64,000 bases of DNA from Galeopsis tetrahit (GCA_963675135.1 OY776124.1:22752066-22816065); one strand, 5' to 3'. Positions 45,501 through 61,023 are shown, counted from the stretch's first letter. The notes: generated from the letters alone by a model not told the origin. Translations and numbers: made by a program.

Positions 45501-47466
45501 ATGTGGACGTGCACTTTCTCCGATTCACTCATCCTCTCTTTTTGAAAAGTTTCACTAATTGCAAAAGAGTTAACCATTACCAATTCACATTGGTTCTAGG
45601 GTTGTTGTTTTCTATAATAGTGCCATTTAACCTCTAAAATACCAAAATGAAGTGTTTTGTAGGATTGCTTGGTGACCAAGCAAACTTTATGTTTTCTTTA
45701 TTTTGCGGAAAATCGCATTCGTTAGTGCTAAAAAACTCTATAGTTTATCCCATTATAATGTGGAAGTGCACTTTCTCTGATTCATACATTCTCTCTTTTT
45801 GAAAAGTTTCACTAATTGCAAAAGAGTTAACCATTACCAATTCACATTGGCTCTAGGGTTGTTGTTTTCTATAACCCGTTTATAGTGCCATTTAACCTCT
45901 AAAATACCAAAATGAAGTGTTTTGTAGGATTGCTTGGTGACCAAGCAAACTTTATGTTTTCTTTATTTTGCGGAAAATCACATTCGTTAGTGCTAAAAAA
46001 GCTCCATAGTTTATCCCACTATAATGTGGACGTGCACTTTCTCCGATTCACTCATCCTCTCTTTTTGAAAAGTTTCACTAATTGCAAAAGAGTTAACCAT
46101 TACCAATTCACATTGGTTCTAGGGTTGTTGTTTTCTATAATAGTGCCATTTAACCTCTAAAATACCAAAATGAAGTGTTTTGTAGGATTGCTTGGTGACC
46201 AAGCAAACTTTATGTTTTCTTTATTTTGCGGAAAATCACATTCGTTAGTGCTCAAAAACTCTAGTTTATCCTACTATAATGTGGAAGTGCACTTTCTCCG
46301 ATTCACACATTCTCTCTTTTTGAAAAGTTTCACTAACTACAAAAGAGTTAACCATTACAAATTCACATTGGTTCTAGGGTTGTTGTTTTCTATAACTCGT
46401 TTATAGTGCCATTTAACCTCTAATATACCAAAATGAAGTGTTTTGTAGGATTTCTTGGTGACCAAGCAAACTTTATGTTTTCTTTATTTTGCGGAAAATC
46501 ACATTCGTTAGTGCTCAAAAACTCTAGTTTATCCCACTATAATGTGGAAGTGCACTTTCTCCGATTCACTCATCCTCTCTTTTTGAAAAGTTTCACTAAT
46601 TGCAAAAGAGTTAATCATTACCAATTCACATTGGTTCTAGGGTTGTTGTTTTCTATAACTCGCTTATAGTGTCATTTAACCTCAAAACTACCAAGATAAA
46701 GTGTTTTGTATGATTGCTTGGTGACCAGGAAAACTTTATGTTTTCTTTATTTTGCAGAAAATCACATTCGTTAGTGCTAAAAAATCTATAGTTTATCCCA
46801 CTATAATGTGGAAGTGCACTTTCTCCGATTCACTCATTCTCTGTTTTTGAAAAGTTTCACTAATTGCAAAAGAGTTAACCATTACCAATTCACATTGGTT
46901 CTAGGGTTGTTGTTTTCTATAATAGTGTCATTTAACCTCTAAAATACCAAAATGAAGTGTTTTGTAGGATTGCTTGGTGACCAAGCAAACTTTATGTTTT
47001 CTTTATTTTGCGGAAAATCACATTCGTTAGTGCTCAAAAACTCTATAGTTTTATCCCACTATAATGTGGACGTGCACTTTCTCCGATTCACTCATCCTCT
47101 CTTTTTGAAAAGTTTCACTAATTGCAAAAGAGTTAACCATTACCAATTCACATTGGTTCTAGGGTTGTTGTTTTCTATAATAGTGCCATTTAACCTCTAA
47201 AATACCAAAATGAAGTGTTTTGTAGGATTGCTTGGTGACCAAGCAAACTTTATGTTTTCTTTATTTTGCGGAAAATCACATTCGTTAGTGCTAAAAAAAT
47301 CTATAGTTTATCCCACTATAATGTGGAAGTGCACTTTCTCCGATTCACTCATTCTCTGTTTTTGAAAAGTTTCACTAATTGCAAAAGAGTTAACCATTAC
47401 CAATTCACATTGGTTCTAGGGTTGTTGTTTTCTATAATAGTGTCATTTAACCTCTAAAATACCAAA
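42520..47466 (+). repeat. Higher-order repeat, 12 monomers, 3123-bp step
   Basis: Monomers from about 42520 to 44343 recur at about 45643 to 47466. Paired landmarks 42789/45912, 43047/46170, 43310/46433, 43829/46952 and 44143/47266 are 3123 bp apart. The unit carries the AAAAAAGCTCCATAG monomer, the ACCCGTTTATAG monomer and the ATAAAGTG form of the TGTATGATTG subtype. A related, less exact set at 37831-39367 (offset 5216 from 43047) gives a third degenerate copy. Confidence 0.78.
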
Positions 47467-50400
47467 ATGAAGTGTTTTGTAGGATTTCTTGGTGACCAAG
47501 CAAACTTTATGTTTTCTTTATTTTGCGGAAAATCACATTCGTTAGTGCTCAAAAACTCTATAGTTTTATCCCACTATAATGTGGAAGTGCACTTTCTCCG
47601 ATTCACTCATCCTCTCTTTTTGAAAAGTTTCACTAATTGCAAAAGAGTTAATCATTACCAATTCACATTGGTTCTAGGGTTGTTGTTTTCTATAACTCGC
47701 TTATAGTGTCATTTAACCTCAAAACTACCAAGATAAAGTGTTTTGTATGATTGCTTGGTGACCAGGAAAACTTTATGTTTTCTTTATTTTGCGGAAAATC
47801 ACATTCGTTAGTGCTAAAAAATCTATAGTTTATCCCACTATAATGTGGAAGTGCACTTTCTCCGATTCACTCATTCTCTGTTTTTGAAAAGTTTCACTAA
47901 TTGCAAAAGAGTTAACCATTACCAATTCACATTGGTTCTAGGGTTGTTGTTTTCTATAATAGTGTCATTTAACCTCTAAAATACCAAAATGAAGTGTTTT
48001 GTAGGATTGCTTGGTGACCAAGCAAACTTTATGTTTTCTTTATTTTGCGGAAAATCACATTCGTTAGTGCTCAAAAACTCTATAGTTTTATCCCACTATA
48101 ATGTGGACGTGCACTTTCTCCGATTCACTCATCCTCTCTTTTTGAAAAGTTTCACTAATTGCAAAAGAGTTAACCATTACCAATTCACATTGGTTCTAGG
48201 GTTGTTGTTTTCTATAATAGTGCCATTTAACCTCTAAAATACCAAAATGAAGTGTTTTGTAGGATTGCTTGGTGACCAAGCAAACTTTATGTTTTCTTTA
48301 TTTTGGGGAAAATCACATTCGTTAGTGCTAAAAAAATCTATAGTTTATCCCACTATAATGTGGAAGTGCACTTTCTCCGATTCACTCATTCTCTGTTTTT
48401 GAAAAGTTTCACTAATTGCAAAAGAGTTAACCATTACCAATTCACATTTGTTCTAGGGTTGTTGTTTTCTATAATAGTGTCATTTAACCTCTAAAATACC
48501 AAAATGAAGTGTTTTGTAGGATTGCTTGGTGACCAAGCAAACTTTATGTTTTCTTTATTTTGCGGAAAATCACATTCGTTAGTGCTCAAAAACTCTATAG
48601 TTTTATCCCACTATAATGTGGAAGTGCACTTTCTCCGATTCACTCATCCTCTCTTTTTGAAAAGTTTCACTAATTGCAAAAGAGTTAACAATTACCAATT
48701 CACATTGGTTCTAGGGTTGTTGTTTTCTATAATAGTGTCATTTAACCTCTAAAATACCAAAATGAAGTGTTTTGTAGGATTGCTTGGTGACCAAGCAAAC
48801 TTTATGTTTTCTTTATTTTGCGGAAAATCGCATTCGTCAGTGCTCAAAAACTCTATAGTTTAACCCACTATAATGTGGAAGTGCACTTTCATCGATTCAC
48901 TCATTCTCTGTTTTTGAAAAGTTTCACTAAGTTCAAAAGAGTTAACCATTACCAATTCACATTGGTTCTAGGGTTGTTGTTTTCTATAACTCGTTTATAG
49001 TGCCATTTAACCTCTAAAATACCAAAATGAAGTGTTTTGTAGGATTGCTTGGTGACCAAGCAAACTTTATGTTTTCTTTATTTTGCGGAAAATCACATTC
49101 GTTAGTGCTAAAAAAGCTCCATAGTTTATCCCACTATAATGTGGACGTGCACTTTCTCCGATTCACTCATCCTCTCTTTTTGAAAAGTTTCACTAATTGC
49201 AAAAGAGTTAACCATTACCAATTCACATTGGTTCTAGGGTTGTTGTTTTCTATAATAGTGCCATTTAACCTCTAAAATACCAAAATGAAGTGTTTTGTAG
49301 GATTGCTTGGTGACCAAGCAAACTTTATGTTTTCTTTATTTTGCGGAAAATCACATTCGTTAGTGCTCAAAAACTCTACTTTATCCTACTATAATGTGGA
49401 AGTGCACTTTCTCCGATTCACACATTCTCTCTTTTTAAAAAGTTTCACTAACTACAAAAGAGTTAACCATTACCAATTCACATTGGTTCTAGGGTTGTTG
49501 TTTTCTATAACTCGTTTATAGTGCCATTTAACCTCTAATATACCAAAATGAAGTGTTTTGTAGGATTTCTTGGTGACCAAGCAAACTTTATGTTTTCTTT
49601 ATTTTGCGGAAAATCACATTCGTTAGTGCTCAAAAACTCTAGTTTATCCCACTATAATGTGGAAGTGCACTTTGTCCGATTCACTCATCCTCTCTTTTTG
49701 AAAAGTTTCACTAATTGCAAAAGAGTTAATCATTACCAATTCACATTGGTTCTAGGGTTGTTGTTTTCTATAACTCGCTTATAGTGTCATTTAACCTCAA
49801 AACTACCAAGATAAAGTGTTTTGTATGATTGCTTGGTGACCAGGAAAACTTTATGTTTTCTTTATTTTGCGGAAAATCACATTCGTTAGTGCTAAAAAAT
49901 CTATAGTTTATCCCACTATAATGTGGAAGTGCACTTTCTCCGATTCACTCATTCTCTGTTTTTGAAAAGTTTCACTAATTGCAAAAGAGTTAACCATTAC
50001 CAATTCACATTGGTTCTAGGGTTGTTGTTTTCTATAATAGTGTCATTTAACCTCTAAAATACCAAAATGAAGTGTTTTGTAGGATTGCTTGGTGACCAAG
50101 CAAACTTTATGTTTTCTTTATTTTGCGGAAAATCACATTCGTTAGTGCTCAAAAACTCTATAGTTTTATCCCACTATAATGTGGACGTGCACTTTCTCCG
50201 ATTCACTCATCCTCTCTTTTTGAAAAGTTTCACTAATTGCAAAAGAGTTAACCATTACCAATTCACATTGGTTCTAGGGTTGTTGTTTTCTATAATAGTG
50301 CCATTTAACCTCTAAAATACCAAAATGAAGTGTTTTGTAGGATTGCTTGGTGACCAAGCAAACTTTATGTTTTCTTTATTTTGGGGAAAATCACATTCGT

Positions 50401-53400
50401 TAGTGCTAAAAAAATCTATAGTTTATCCCACTATAATGTGGAAGTGCACTTTCTGCGATTCACTCATTCTCTGTTTTTGAAAAGTTTCACTAATTGCAAA
50501 AGAGTTAACCATTACCAATTCACATTGGTTCTAGGGTTGTTGTTTTCTATAATAGTGTCATTTAACCTCTAAAATACCAAAATGAAGTGTTTTGTAGGAT
50601 TGCTTGGTGACCAAGCAAACTTTATGTTTTCTTTATTTTGCGGAAAATCACATTCGTTAGTGCTCAAAAACTCTATAGTTTTATCCCACTATAATGTGGA
50701 AGTGCACTTTCTCCGATTCACTCATCCTCTCTTTTTGAAAAGTTTCACTAATTGCAAAAGAGTTAACAATTACCAATTCACATTGGTTCTAGGGTTGTTG
50801 TTTTCTATAATAGTGTCATTTAACCTCTAAAATACCAAAATGAAGTGTTTTGTAGGATTGCTTGGTGACCAAGCAAACTTTATGTTTTCTTTATTTTGCG
50901 GAAAATCGCATTCGTCAGTGCTCAAAAACTCTATAGTTTAACCCACTATAATGTGGAAGTGCACTTTCATCGATTCACTCATTCTCTGTTTTTGAAAAGT
51001 TTCACTAAGTTCAAAAGAGTTAACCATTACCAATTCACATTGGTTCTAGGGTTGTTGTTTTCTATAACTCGTTTATAGTGCCATTTAACCTCTAAAATAC
51101 CAAAATGAAGTGTTTTGTAGGATTGCTTGGTGACCAAGCAAACTTTATGTTTTCTTTATTTTGCGGAAAATCACATTCGTTAGTGCTAAAAAAGCTCCAT
51201 AGTTTATCCCACTATAATGTGGACGTGCACTTTCTCCGATTCACTCATCCTCTCTTTTTGAAAAGTTTCACTAATTGCAAAAGAGTTAACCATTACCAAT
51301 TCACATTGGTTCTAGGGTTGTTGTTTTCTATAATAGTGCCATTTAACCTCTAAAATACCAAAATGAAGTGTTTTGTAGGATTGCTTGGTGACCAAGCAAA
51401 CTTTATGTTTTCTTTATTTTGCGGAAAATCACATTCGTTAGTGCTCAAAAACTCTACTTTATCCTACTATAATGTGGAAGTGCACTTTCTCCGATTCACA
51501 CATTCTCTCTTTTTGAAAAGTTTCACTAACTACAAAAGAGTTAACCATTACCAATTCACATTGGTTCTAGGGTTGTTGTTTTCTATAACTCGCTTATAGT
51601 GTCATTTAACCTCTAATATACCAAAATGAAGTGTTTTGTAGGATTTCTTGGTGACCAAGCAAACTTTATGTTTTCTTTATTTTGCGGAAAATCACATTCG
51701 TTAGTGCTCAAAAACTCTAGTTTATCCCACTATAATGTGGAAGTGCACTTTCTCCGATTCACTCATTATCTGTTTTTGAAAAGTTTCACTAATTGCAAAA
51801 GAGTTAACCATTACCAATTCACATTGGTTCTAGGGTTGTTGTTTTCTATAATAGTGTCATTTAACCTCTAAAATACCAAAATGAAGTGTTTTGTAGGATT
51901 GCTTGGTGACCAAGCAAACTTTATGTTTTCTTTATTTTGCGGAAAATCACATTCGTTAGTGCTCAAAAACTCTATAGTTTTATCCCACTATAATGTGGAC
52001 GTGCACTTTCTCCGATTCACTCATCCTCTCTTTTTGAAAAGTTTCACTAATTGCAAAAGAGTTAACCATTACCAATTCACATTGGTTCTAGGGTTGTTGT
52101 TTTCTATAATAGTGCCATTTAACCTCTAAAATACCAAAATGAAGTGTTTTGTAGGATTGCTTGGTGACCAAGCAAACTTTATGTTTTCTTTATTTTGCGG
52201 AAAATCACATTCGCTAGTGCTAAAAAAATCTATAGTTTATCCCACTATAATGTGGAAGTGCACTTTCTCCGATTCACTCATTCTCTGTTTTTGAAAAGTT
52301 TCACTAATTGCAAAAGAGTTAACCATTACCAATTCACATTGGTTCTAGGGTTGTTGTTTTCTATAATAGTGTCATTTAACCTCTAAAATACCAAAATGAA
52401 GTGTTTTGTAGGATTGCTTGGTGACCAAGCAAACTTTATGTTTTCTTTATTTTGCGGAAAATCACATTCGTTAGTGCTCAAAAACTCTATAGTTTTATCC
52501 CACTATAATGTGGAAGTGCACTTTCTCCGATTCACTCATCCTCTCTTTTTGAAAAGTTTCACTAATTGCAAAAGAGTTAACAATTACCAATTCACATTGG
52601 TTCTAGGGTTGTTGTTTTCTATAATAGTGTCATTTAACCTCTAAAATACCAAAATGAAGTGTTTTGTAGGATTGCTTGGTGACCAAGCAAACTTTATGTT
52701 TTCTTTATTTTGCGGAAAATCGCATTCGTCAGTGCTCAAAAACTCTATAATTTAACCCACTATAATGTGGAAGTGCACTTTCATCGATTCACTCATTCTC
52801 TGTTTTTGAAAAGTTTCACTAAGTTCAAAAGAGTTAACCATTACCAATTCACATTGGTTCTAGGGTTGTTGTTTTCTATAACTCGTTTATAGTGCCATTT
52901 AACCTCTAAAATACCAAAATGAAGTGTTTTGTAGGATTGCTTGGTGACCAAGCAAACTTTATGTTTTCTTTATTTTGCGGAAAATCACATTCGTTAGTGC
53001 TAAAAAAGCTCCATAGTTTATCCCACTATAATGTGGACATGCACTTTCTCCGATTCACTCATCCTCTCTTTTTGAAAAGTTTCACTAATTGCAAAAGAGT
53101 TAACCATTACCAATTCACATTGGTTCTAGGGTTGTTGTTTTCTATTATAGTGCCATTTAACCTCTAAAATACCAAAATGAAGTGTTTTGTAGGATTGCTT
53201 GGTGACCAAGCAAACTTTATGTTTTCTTTATTTTGCGGAAAATCACATTCGTTAGTGCTAAAAAAGCTCCATAGTTTATCCCACTATAATGTGGACGTGC
53301 ACTTTCTCCGATTCACTCATCCTCTCTTTTTGAAAAGTTTCACTAATTGCAAAAGAGTTAACCATTACCAATTCACATTGGTTCTAGGGTTGTTGTTTTC

Positions 53401-56349
53401 TATAATAGTGCCATTTAACCTCTAAAATACCAAAATGAAGTGTTTTGTAGGATTGCTTGGTGACCAAGCAAACTTTATGTTTTCTTTATTTTGCGGAAAA
53501 TCACATTCGTTAGTGCTCAAAAACTCTAGTTTATCCTACTATAATGTGGAAGTGCACTTTCTCCGATTCACACATTCTCTCTTTTTGAAAAGTTTCACTA
53601 ACTACAAAAGAGTTAACCATTACCAATTCACATTGGTTCTAGGGTTGTTGTTTTCTATAACTCGTTTATAGTGCCATTTAACCTCTAATATACCAAAATG
53701 AAGTGTTTTGTAGGATTTCTTGGTGACCAAGCAAACTTTATGTTTTCTTTATTTTGCGGAAAATCACATTCGTTAGTGCTCAAAAACTCTAGTTTATCCC
53801 ACTATAATGTGGAAGTGCACTTTCTCCGATTCACTCATCCTCTCTTTTTGAAAAGTTTCACTAATTGAAAAAGAGTTAATCATTACCAATTCACATTGGT
53901 TCTAGGGTTGTTGTTTTCTATAACTCGCTTATAGTGTCATTTAACCTCAAAACTACCAAGATAAAGTGTTTTGTATGATTGCTTGGTGACCAGGAAAACT
54001 TTATGTTTTCTTTATTTTGCGGAAAATCACATTCGTTAGTGCTAAAAAATCTATAGTTTATCCCACTATAATGTGGAAGTGCACTTTCTCCGATTCACTC
54101 ATTCTCTGTTTTTGAAAAGTTTCACTAATTGCAAAAGAGTTAACCATTACCAATTCACATTGGTTCTAGGGTTGTTGTTTTCTATAATAGTGTCATTTAA
54201 CCTCTAAAATACCAAAATGAAGTGTTTTGTAGGATTGCTTGGTGACCAAGCAAACTTTATGGTTTCTTTATTTTGCGGAAAATCACATTCGTTAGTGCTC
54301 AAAAACTCTATAGTTTTATCCCACTATAATGTGGACGTGCACTTTCTCCGATTCACTCATCCTCTCTTTTTGAAAAGTTTCACTAATTGCAAAAGAGTTA
54401 ACCATTACCAATTCACATTGGTTCTAGGGTTGTTGTTTTCTATAATAGTGCCATTTAACCTCTAAAATACCAAAATGAAGTGTTTTGTAGGATTGCTTGG
54501 TGACCAAGCAAACTTTATGTTTTCTTTATTTTGCGGAAAATCACATTCGTTAGTGCTAAAAAAATCTATAGTTTATCCCACTATAATGTGGAAGTGCACT
54601 TTCTCCGATTCACTCATTCTCTGTTTTTGAAAAGTTTCACTAATTGCAAAAGAGTTAACCATTACCAATTCACATTGGTTCTAGGGTTGTTGTTTTCTAT
54701 AATAGTGTCATTTAACCTCTAAAATACCAAAATGAAGTGTTTTGTAGGATTGCTTGGTGACCAAGCAAACTTTATGTTTTCTTTATTTTGCGGAAAATCA
54801 CATTCGTTAGTGCTCAAAAACTCTATAGTTTTATCCCACTATAATGTGGAAGTGCACTTTCTCCGATTCACTCATCCTCTCTTTTGAAAAGTTTCACTAA
54901 TTGCAAAAGAGTTAACAATTACCAATTCACATTGGTTCTAGGGTTGTTGTTTTCTATAATAGTGTCATTTAACCTCTAAAATACCAAAATGAAGTGTTTT
55001 GTAGGATTGCTTGGTGACCAAGCAAACTTTATGTTTTCTTTATTTTGCGGAAAATCGCATTCGTCAGTGCTCAAAAACTCTATAGTTTAACCCACTATAA
55101 TGTGGAAGTGCACTTTCATCGATTCACTCATTCTCTGTTTTTGAAAAGTTTCACTAAGTTCAAAAGAGTTAACCATTACCAATTCACATTGGTTCTAGGG
55201 TTGTTGTTTTCTATAACTCGTTTATAGTGCCATTTAACCTCTAAAATACCAAAATGAAGTGTTTTGTAGGATTGCTTGGTGACCAAGCAAACTTTATGTT
55301 TTCTTTATTTTGCGGAAAATCACATTCGTTAGTGCTAAAAAAGCTCCATAGTTTATCCCACTATAATGTGGACGTGCACTTTCTCCGATTCACTCATCCT
55401 CTCTTTTTGAAAAGTTTCACTAATTGCAAAAGAGTTAACCATTACCAATTCACATTGGTTCTAGGGTTGTTGTTTTCTATAATAGTGCCATTTAACCTCT
55501 AAAATACCAAAATGAAGTGTTTTGTAGGATTGCTTGGTGACCAAGCAAACTTTATGTTTTCTTTATTTTGCGGAAAATCACATTCGTTAGTGCTCAAAAA
55601 CTCTACTTTATCCTACTATAATGTGGAAGTGCACTTTCTCCGATTCACACATTCTCTCTTTTTGAAAAGTTTCACTAACTACAAAAGAGTTAACCATTAC
55701 CAATTCACATTGGTTCTAGGGTTGTTGTTTTCTATAACTCGTTTATAGTGCCATTTAACCTCTAATATACCAAAATGAAGTGTTTTGTAGGATTTCTTGG
55801 TGACCAAGCAAACTTTATGTTTTCTTTATTTTGCGGAAAATCACATTCGTTAGTGCTCAAAAACTCTAGTTTATCCCACTATAATGTGGAAGTGCACTTT
55901 CTCCGATTCACTCATCCTCTCTTTTTGAAAAGTTTCACTAATTGCAAAAGAGTTAATCATTACCAATTCACATTGGTTCTAGGGTTGTTGTTTTCTATAA
56001 CTCGCTTATAGTGTCATTTAACCTCAAAACTACCAAGATAAAGTGTTTTGTATGATTGCTTGGTGACCAGGAAAACTTTATGTTTTCTTTATTTTGCGGA
56101 AAATCACATTCGTTAGTGCTAAAAAATCTATAGTTTATCCCACTATAATGTGGAAGTGCACTTTCTCCGATTCACTCATTCTCTGTTTTTGAAAAGTTTC
56201 ACTAATTGCAAAAGAGTTAACCATTACCAATTCACATTGGTTCTAGGGTTGTTGTTTTCTATAATAGTGTCATTTAACCTCTAAAATACCAAAATGAAGT
56301 GTTTTGTAGGATTGCTTGGTGACCAAGCAAACTTTATGTTGTCTTTATT
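46952..56349 (+). repeat. Nested higher-order repeats of 4, 8, 7, 9 and 8 monomers
   Basis: A recurring run of subtypes restarts at 46952, 47989, 50067, 51881 and 54217, and again in altered form at 56350. The steps are 1037, 2078, 1814, 2336 and 2133 bp. The 2078-bp pair is the clearest: 48303/50381, 48504/50582, 48818/50896, 49027/51105, 49285/51363 and 49548/51626 match, and both units share the private TTTTGGGGAAAATC change (about 48303 and 50381). At 52919/53177 one AAAAAAGCTCCATAG monomer is duplicated side by side (258-bp step). Confidence 0.75.
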
Positions 56350-59300
56350 TTGCGGAAAATCACATACATTAGTGCTAAAAAACTCTATAGTTTATCCCAC
56401 TATAATGTGGACGTGCACTTTCTCCGATTCACTCATCCTCTCTTTTTGAAAAGGTTCACTAATTGCAAAAGAGTTAACCATTACCAATTCACATTGGTTC
56501 TAGGGTTGTTGTTTTCTATAATAGTGCCATTTAACCTCTAAAATACCAAAATGAAGTGTTTTGTAGGATTGCTTGGTGACCAAGCAAACTTTATGTTTTC
56601 TTTATTTTGCGGAAAATCACATTCGTTAGTGCTAAAAAAATCTATAGTTTATCGCACTATAATGTGGAAGTGCACTTTCTCCGATTCACTCATTCTCTGT
56701 TTTTGAAAAGTTTCACTAATTGCAAAAGAGTTAACCATTACCAATTCACATTGGTTCTAGGGTTGTTGTTTTCTATAATAGTGTCATTTAACCTCTAAAA
56801 TACCAAAATGAAGTGTTTTGTAGGATTGCTTGGTGACCAAGCAAACTTTATGTTTTCTTTATTTTGCGGAAAATCACATTCGTTAGTGCTCAAAAACTCT
56901 ATAGTTTTATCCCACTATAATGTGGAAGTGCACTTTCTCCGATTCACTCATCCTCTCTTTTTGAAAAGTTTCACTAATTGCAAAAGAGTTAACAATTACC
57001 AATTCACATTGGTTCTAGGGTTGTTGTTTTCTATAATAGTGTCATTTAACCTCTAAAATACCAAAATGAAGTGTTTTGTAGGATTGCTTGGTGACCAAGC
57101 AAACTTTATGTTTTCTTTATTTTGCGGAAAATCGCATTCGTCAGTGCTCAAAAACTCTATAGTTTAACCCACTATAATGTGGAAGTGCACTTTCATCGAT
57201 TCACTCATTCTCTGTTTTTGAAAAGTTTCACTAAGTTCAAAAGAGTTAACCATTACCAATTCACATTGGTTCTAGGGTTGTTGTTTTCTATAACTCGTTT
57301 ATAGTGCCATTTAACCTCTAATATACCAAAATGAAGTGTTTTGTAGGATTGCTTGGTGACCAAGCAAACTTTATGTTTTCTTTATTTTGCGGAAAATCGC
57401 ATTCGTTAGTGCTAAAAAACTCTATAGTTTATCCCACTATAATGTGGAAGTGCACTTTCTCCGATTCATACATTCTCTCTTTTTGAAAAGTTTCACTAAT
57501 TGCAAAAGAGTTAACCATTACCAATTCACATTGGTTCTAGGGTTGTTGTTTTCTATAACTCGTTTATAGTGCCATTTAACCTCTAAAATACCAAAATGAA
57601 GTGTTTTGTAGGATTGTTTGGTGACCAAGCAAACTTTATGTTTTCTTTATTTTGCGGAAAATCCCATTCGTTAGTGCTAAAAAACTCTATAGTTTATCCC
57701 ACTATAATGTGGACGTGCACTTTCTCCGATTCACTCATCCTCTCTTTCTGAAAAGTTTCACTAATTGCAAAAGAGTTAACCATTACCAATTCACATTGGT
57801 TCTAGGGTTGTTGTTTTCTATAATAGTGCCATTTAACCTCTAAAATACCAAAATGAAGTGTTTTGTAGGATTGCTTGGTGACCAAGCAAACTTTATGTTT
57901 TCTTTATTTTGTGGAAAATCACATTCGTTAGTGCTAAAAAACTCTATAGTTTTATCCCACTATAATGTGGAAGTGCACTTTCTCCGATTCACTCATCCTC
58001 TCTTTTTGAAAAGTTTCACTAATTGCAAAAGAGTTAACAATTACCAATTCACATTGGTTCTAGGGTTGTTGTTTTCTATAATAGTGTCATTTAACCTCTA
58101 AAATACCAAAATGAAGTGTTTTGTAGGATTGCTTGGTGACCAAGCAAACTTTATGTTTTCTTTATTTTGCGGAAAATCACATTCGTTAGTGCTAAAAAAC
58201 TCTATAGTTTTATCCCACTATAATGTGGAAGTGCACTTTCTCCGATTCACTCATCCTCTCTTTTTGAAAAGTTTCACTAATTGCAAAAGAGTTAACAATT
58301 ACCAATTCACATTGGTTCTAGGGTTGTTGTTTTCTATAATAGTGTCATTTAACCTCTAAAATACCAAAATGAAGTGTTTTGTAGGATTGCTTGGTGACCA
58401 AGCAAACTTTATGTTTTCTTTATTTTGCGGAAAATTGCATTCGTTAGTGCTAAAAAACTCTATAGTTTATCCCACTATAATGTGGAAGTGCACTTTCTCC
58501 GATTCATACATTCTCTCTTTTTGAAAAGTTTCACTAATTGCAAAAGAGTTAACCATTACCAATTCACATTGGTTCTAGGGTTGTTGTTTTCTATAACTCG
58601 TTTATAGTGCCATTTAACCTCTAAAATACCAAAATGAAGTGTTTTGTAGGATTGCTTGGTGACCAAGCAAACTTTATGTTTTCTTTATTTTGCGGAAAAT
58701 CACATTCGTTAGTGCTAAAAACGCTCCATAGTTTATCCCACTATAATGTGGACGTGCACTTTCTCCGATTCACTCATCCTCTCTTTTTGAAAAGTTTCAC
58801 TAATTGCAAAAGAGTTAACCATTACCAATTCACATTGGTTCTAGGGTTGTTGTTTTCTATAATAGTGCCATTTAACCTCTAAAATACCAAAATGAAGTGT
58901 TTTGTAGGATTGCTTGGTGACCAAGCAAACTTTATGTTTTCTTTATTTTGCGGAAAATCACATTCGTTAGTGCTCAAAAACTCTACTTTATCCTACTATA
59001 ATGTGGAAGTGCACTTTCTCCGATTCACACATTCTCTCTTTTTGAAAAGTTTCACTAACTACAAAAGAGTTAACCATTACCAATTCACATTGGTTCTAGG
59101 GTTGTTGTTTTCTATAACTCGTTTATAGTGCCATTTAACCTCTAATATACCAAAATGAAGTGTTTTGTAGGATTTCTTGGTGACCAAGCAAACTTTATGT
59201 TTTCTTTATTTTGCGGAAAATCACATTCGTTAGTGCTCAAAAACTCTAGTTTATCCCACTATAATGTGGAAGTGCACTTTCTCCGATTCACTCATCCTCT

Positions 59301-61023
59301 CTTTTTGAAAAGTTTCACTAATTGCAAAAGAGTTAATCATTACCAATTCACATTGGTTCTAGGGTTGTTGTTTTCTATAACTCGCTTATAGTGTCATTTA
59401 ACCTCAAAACTACCAAGATAAAGTGTTTTGTATGATTGCTTGGTGACCAGGAAAACTTTATGTTTTCTTTATTTTGCGGAAAATCACATTCGTTAGTGCT
59501 AAAAAATCTATAGTTTATCCCACTATAATGTGGAAGTGCACTTTCTCCGATTCACTCATTCTCTGTTTTTGAAAAGTTTCACTAATTGCAAAAGAGTTAA
59601 CCATTACCAATTAACATTGGTTCTAGGGTTGTTGTTTTCTATAATAGTGTCATTTAACCTCTAAAATACCAAAATGAAGTGTTTTGTAGGATTGCTTGGT
59701 GACCAAGCAAACTTTATGTTGTCTTTATTTTGCGGAAAATCACATACATTAGTGCTAAAAAACTCTATAGTTTATCCCACTATAATGTGGACGTGCACTT
59801 TCTCCGATTCACTCATCCTCTCTTTTTGAAAAGGTTCACTAATTGCAAAAGAGTTAACCATTACCAATTCACATTGGTTCTAGGGTTGTTGTTTTCTATA
59901 ATAGTGCCATTTAACCTCTAAAATACCAAAATGAAGTGTTTTGTAGGATTGCTTGGTGACCAAGCAAACTTTATGTTTTCTTTATTTTGCGGAAAATCAC
60001 ATTCGTTAGTGCTAAAAAAATCTATAGTTTATCCCACTATAATGTGGAAGTGCACTTTCTCCGATTCACTCATTCTCTGTTTTTGAAAAGTTTCACTAAT
60101 TGCAAAAGAGTTAACCATTACCAATTCACATTGGTTCTAGGGTTGTTGTTTTCTATAATAGTGTCATTTAACCTCTAAAATACCAAAATGAAGTGTTTTG
60201 TAGGATTGCTTGGTGACCAAGCAAACTTTATGTTTTCTTTATTTTGCGGAAAATCACATTCGTTAGTGCTCAAAAACTCTATAGTTTTATCCCACTATAA
60301 TGTGGAAGTGCACTTTCTCCGATTCACTCATCCTCTCTTTTTGAAAAGTTTCACTAATTGCAAAAGAGTTAACAATTACCAATTCACATTGGTTCTAGGG
60401 TTGTTGTTTTCTATAATAGTGTCATTTAACCTCTAAAATACCAAAATGAAGTGTTTTGTAGGATTGCTTGGTGACCAAGCAAACTTTATGTTTTCTTTAT
60501 TTTGCGGAAAATCGCATTCGTCAGTGCTCAAAAACTCTATAGTTTAACCCACTATAATGTGGAAGTGCACTTTCATCGATTCACTCATTCTCTGTTTTTG
60601 AAAAGTTTCACTAAGTTCAAAAGAGTTAACCATTACCAATTCACATTGGTTCTAGGGTTGTTGTTTTCTATAACTCGTTTATAGTGCCATTTAACCTCTA
60701 ATATACCAAAATGAAGTGTTTTGTAGGATTGCTTGGTGACCAAGCAAACTTTATGTTTTCTTTATTTTGCGGAAAATCGCATTCGTTAGTGCTAAAAAAC
60801 TCTATAGTTTATCCCACTATAATGTGGAAGTGCACTTTCTCCGATTCATACATTCTCTCTTTTTGAAAAGTTTCACTAATTGCAAAAGAGTTAACCATTA
60901 CCAATTCACATTGGTTCTAGGGTTGTTGTTTTCTATAATAGTGTCATTTAACCTCTAAAATACCAAAATGAAGTGTTTTGTAGGATTGCTTGGTGACCAA
61001 GCAAACTTTATGTTGTCTTTATT
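55254..61023 (+). repeat. Duplication of ~2.4 kb at 3380-bp offset (13 monomers)
   Basis: Landmarks 55254/58634, 55512/58892, 55775/59155, 56350/59730, 56607/59987, 56808/60188, 57122/60502 and 57387/60767 are all 3380 bp apart. Both copies contain the private monomer with TTATGTTGTCTTT, CACATACATTAG and AAAAGGTTCAC (56338 and 59718 on), not seen further left. The first AAAAAAGCTCC monomer is AAAAACGCTCC in the second copy (about 58720). Homology ends after about 57640/61020. Confidence 0.78.
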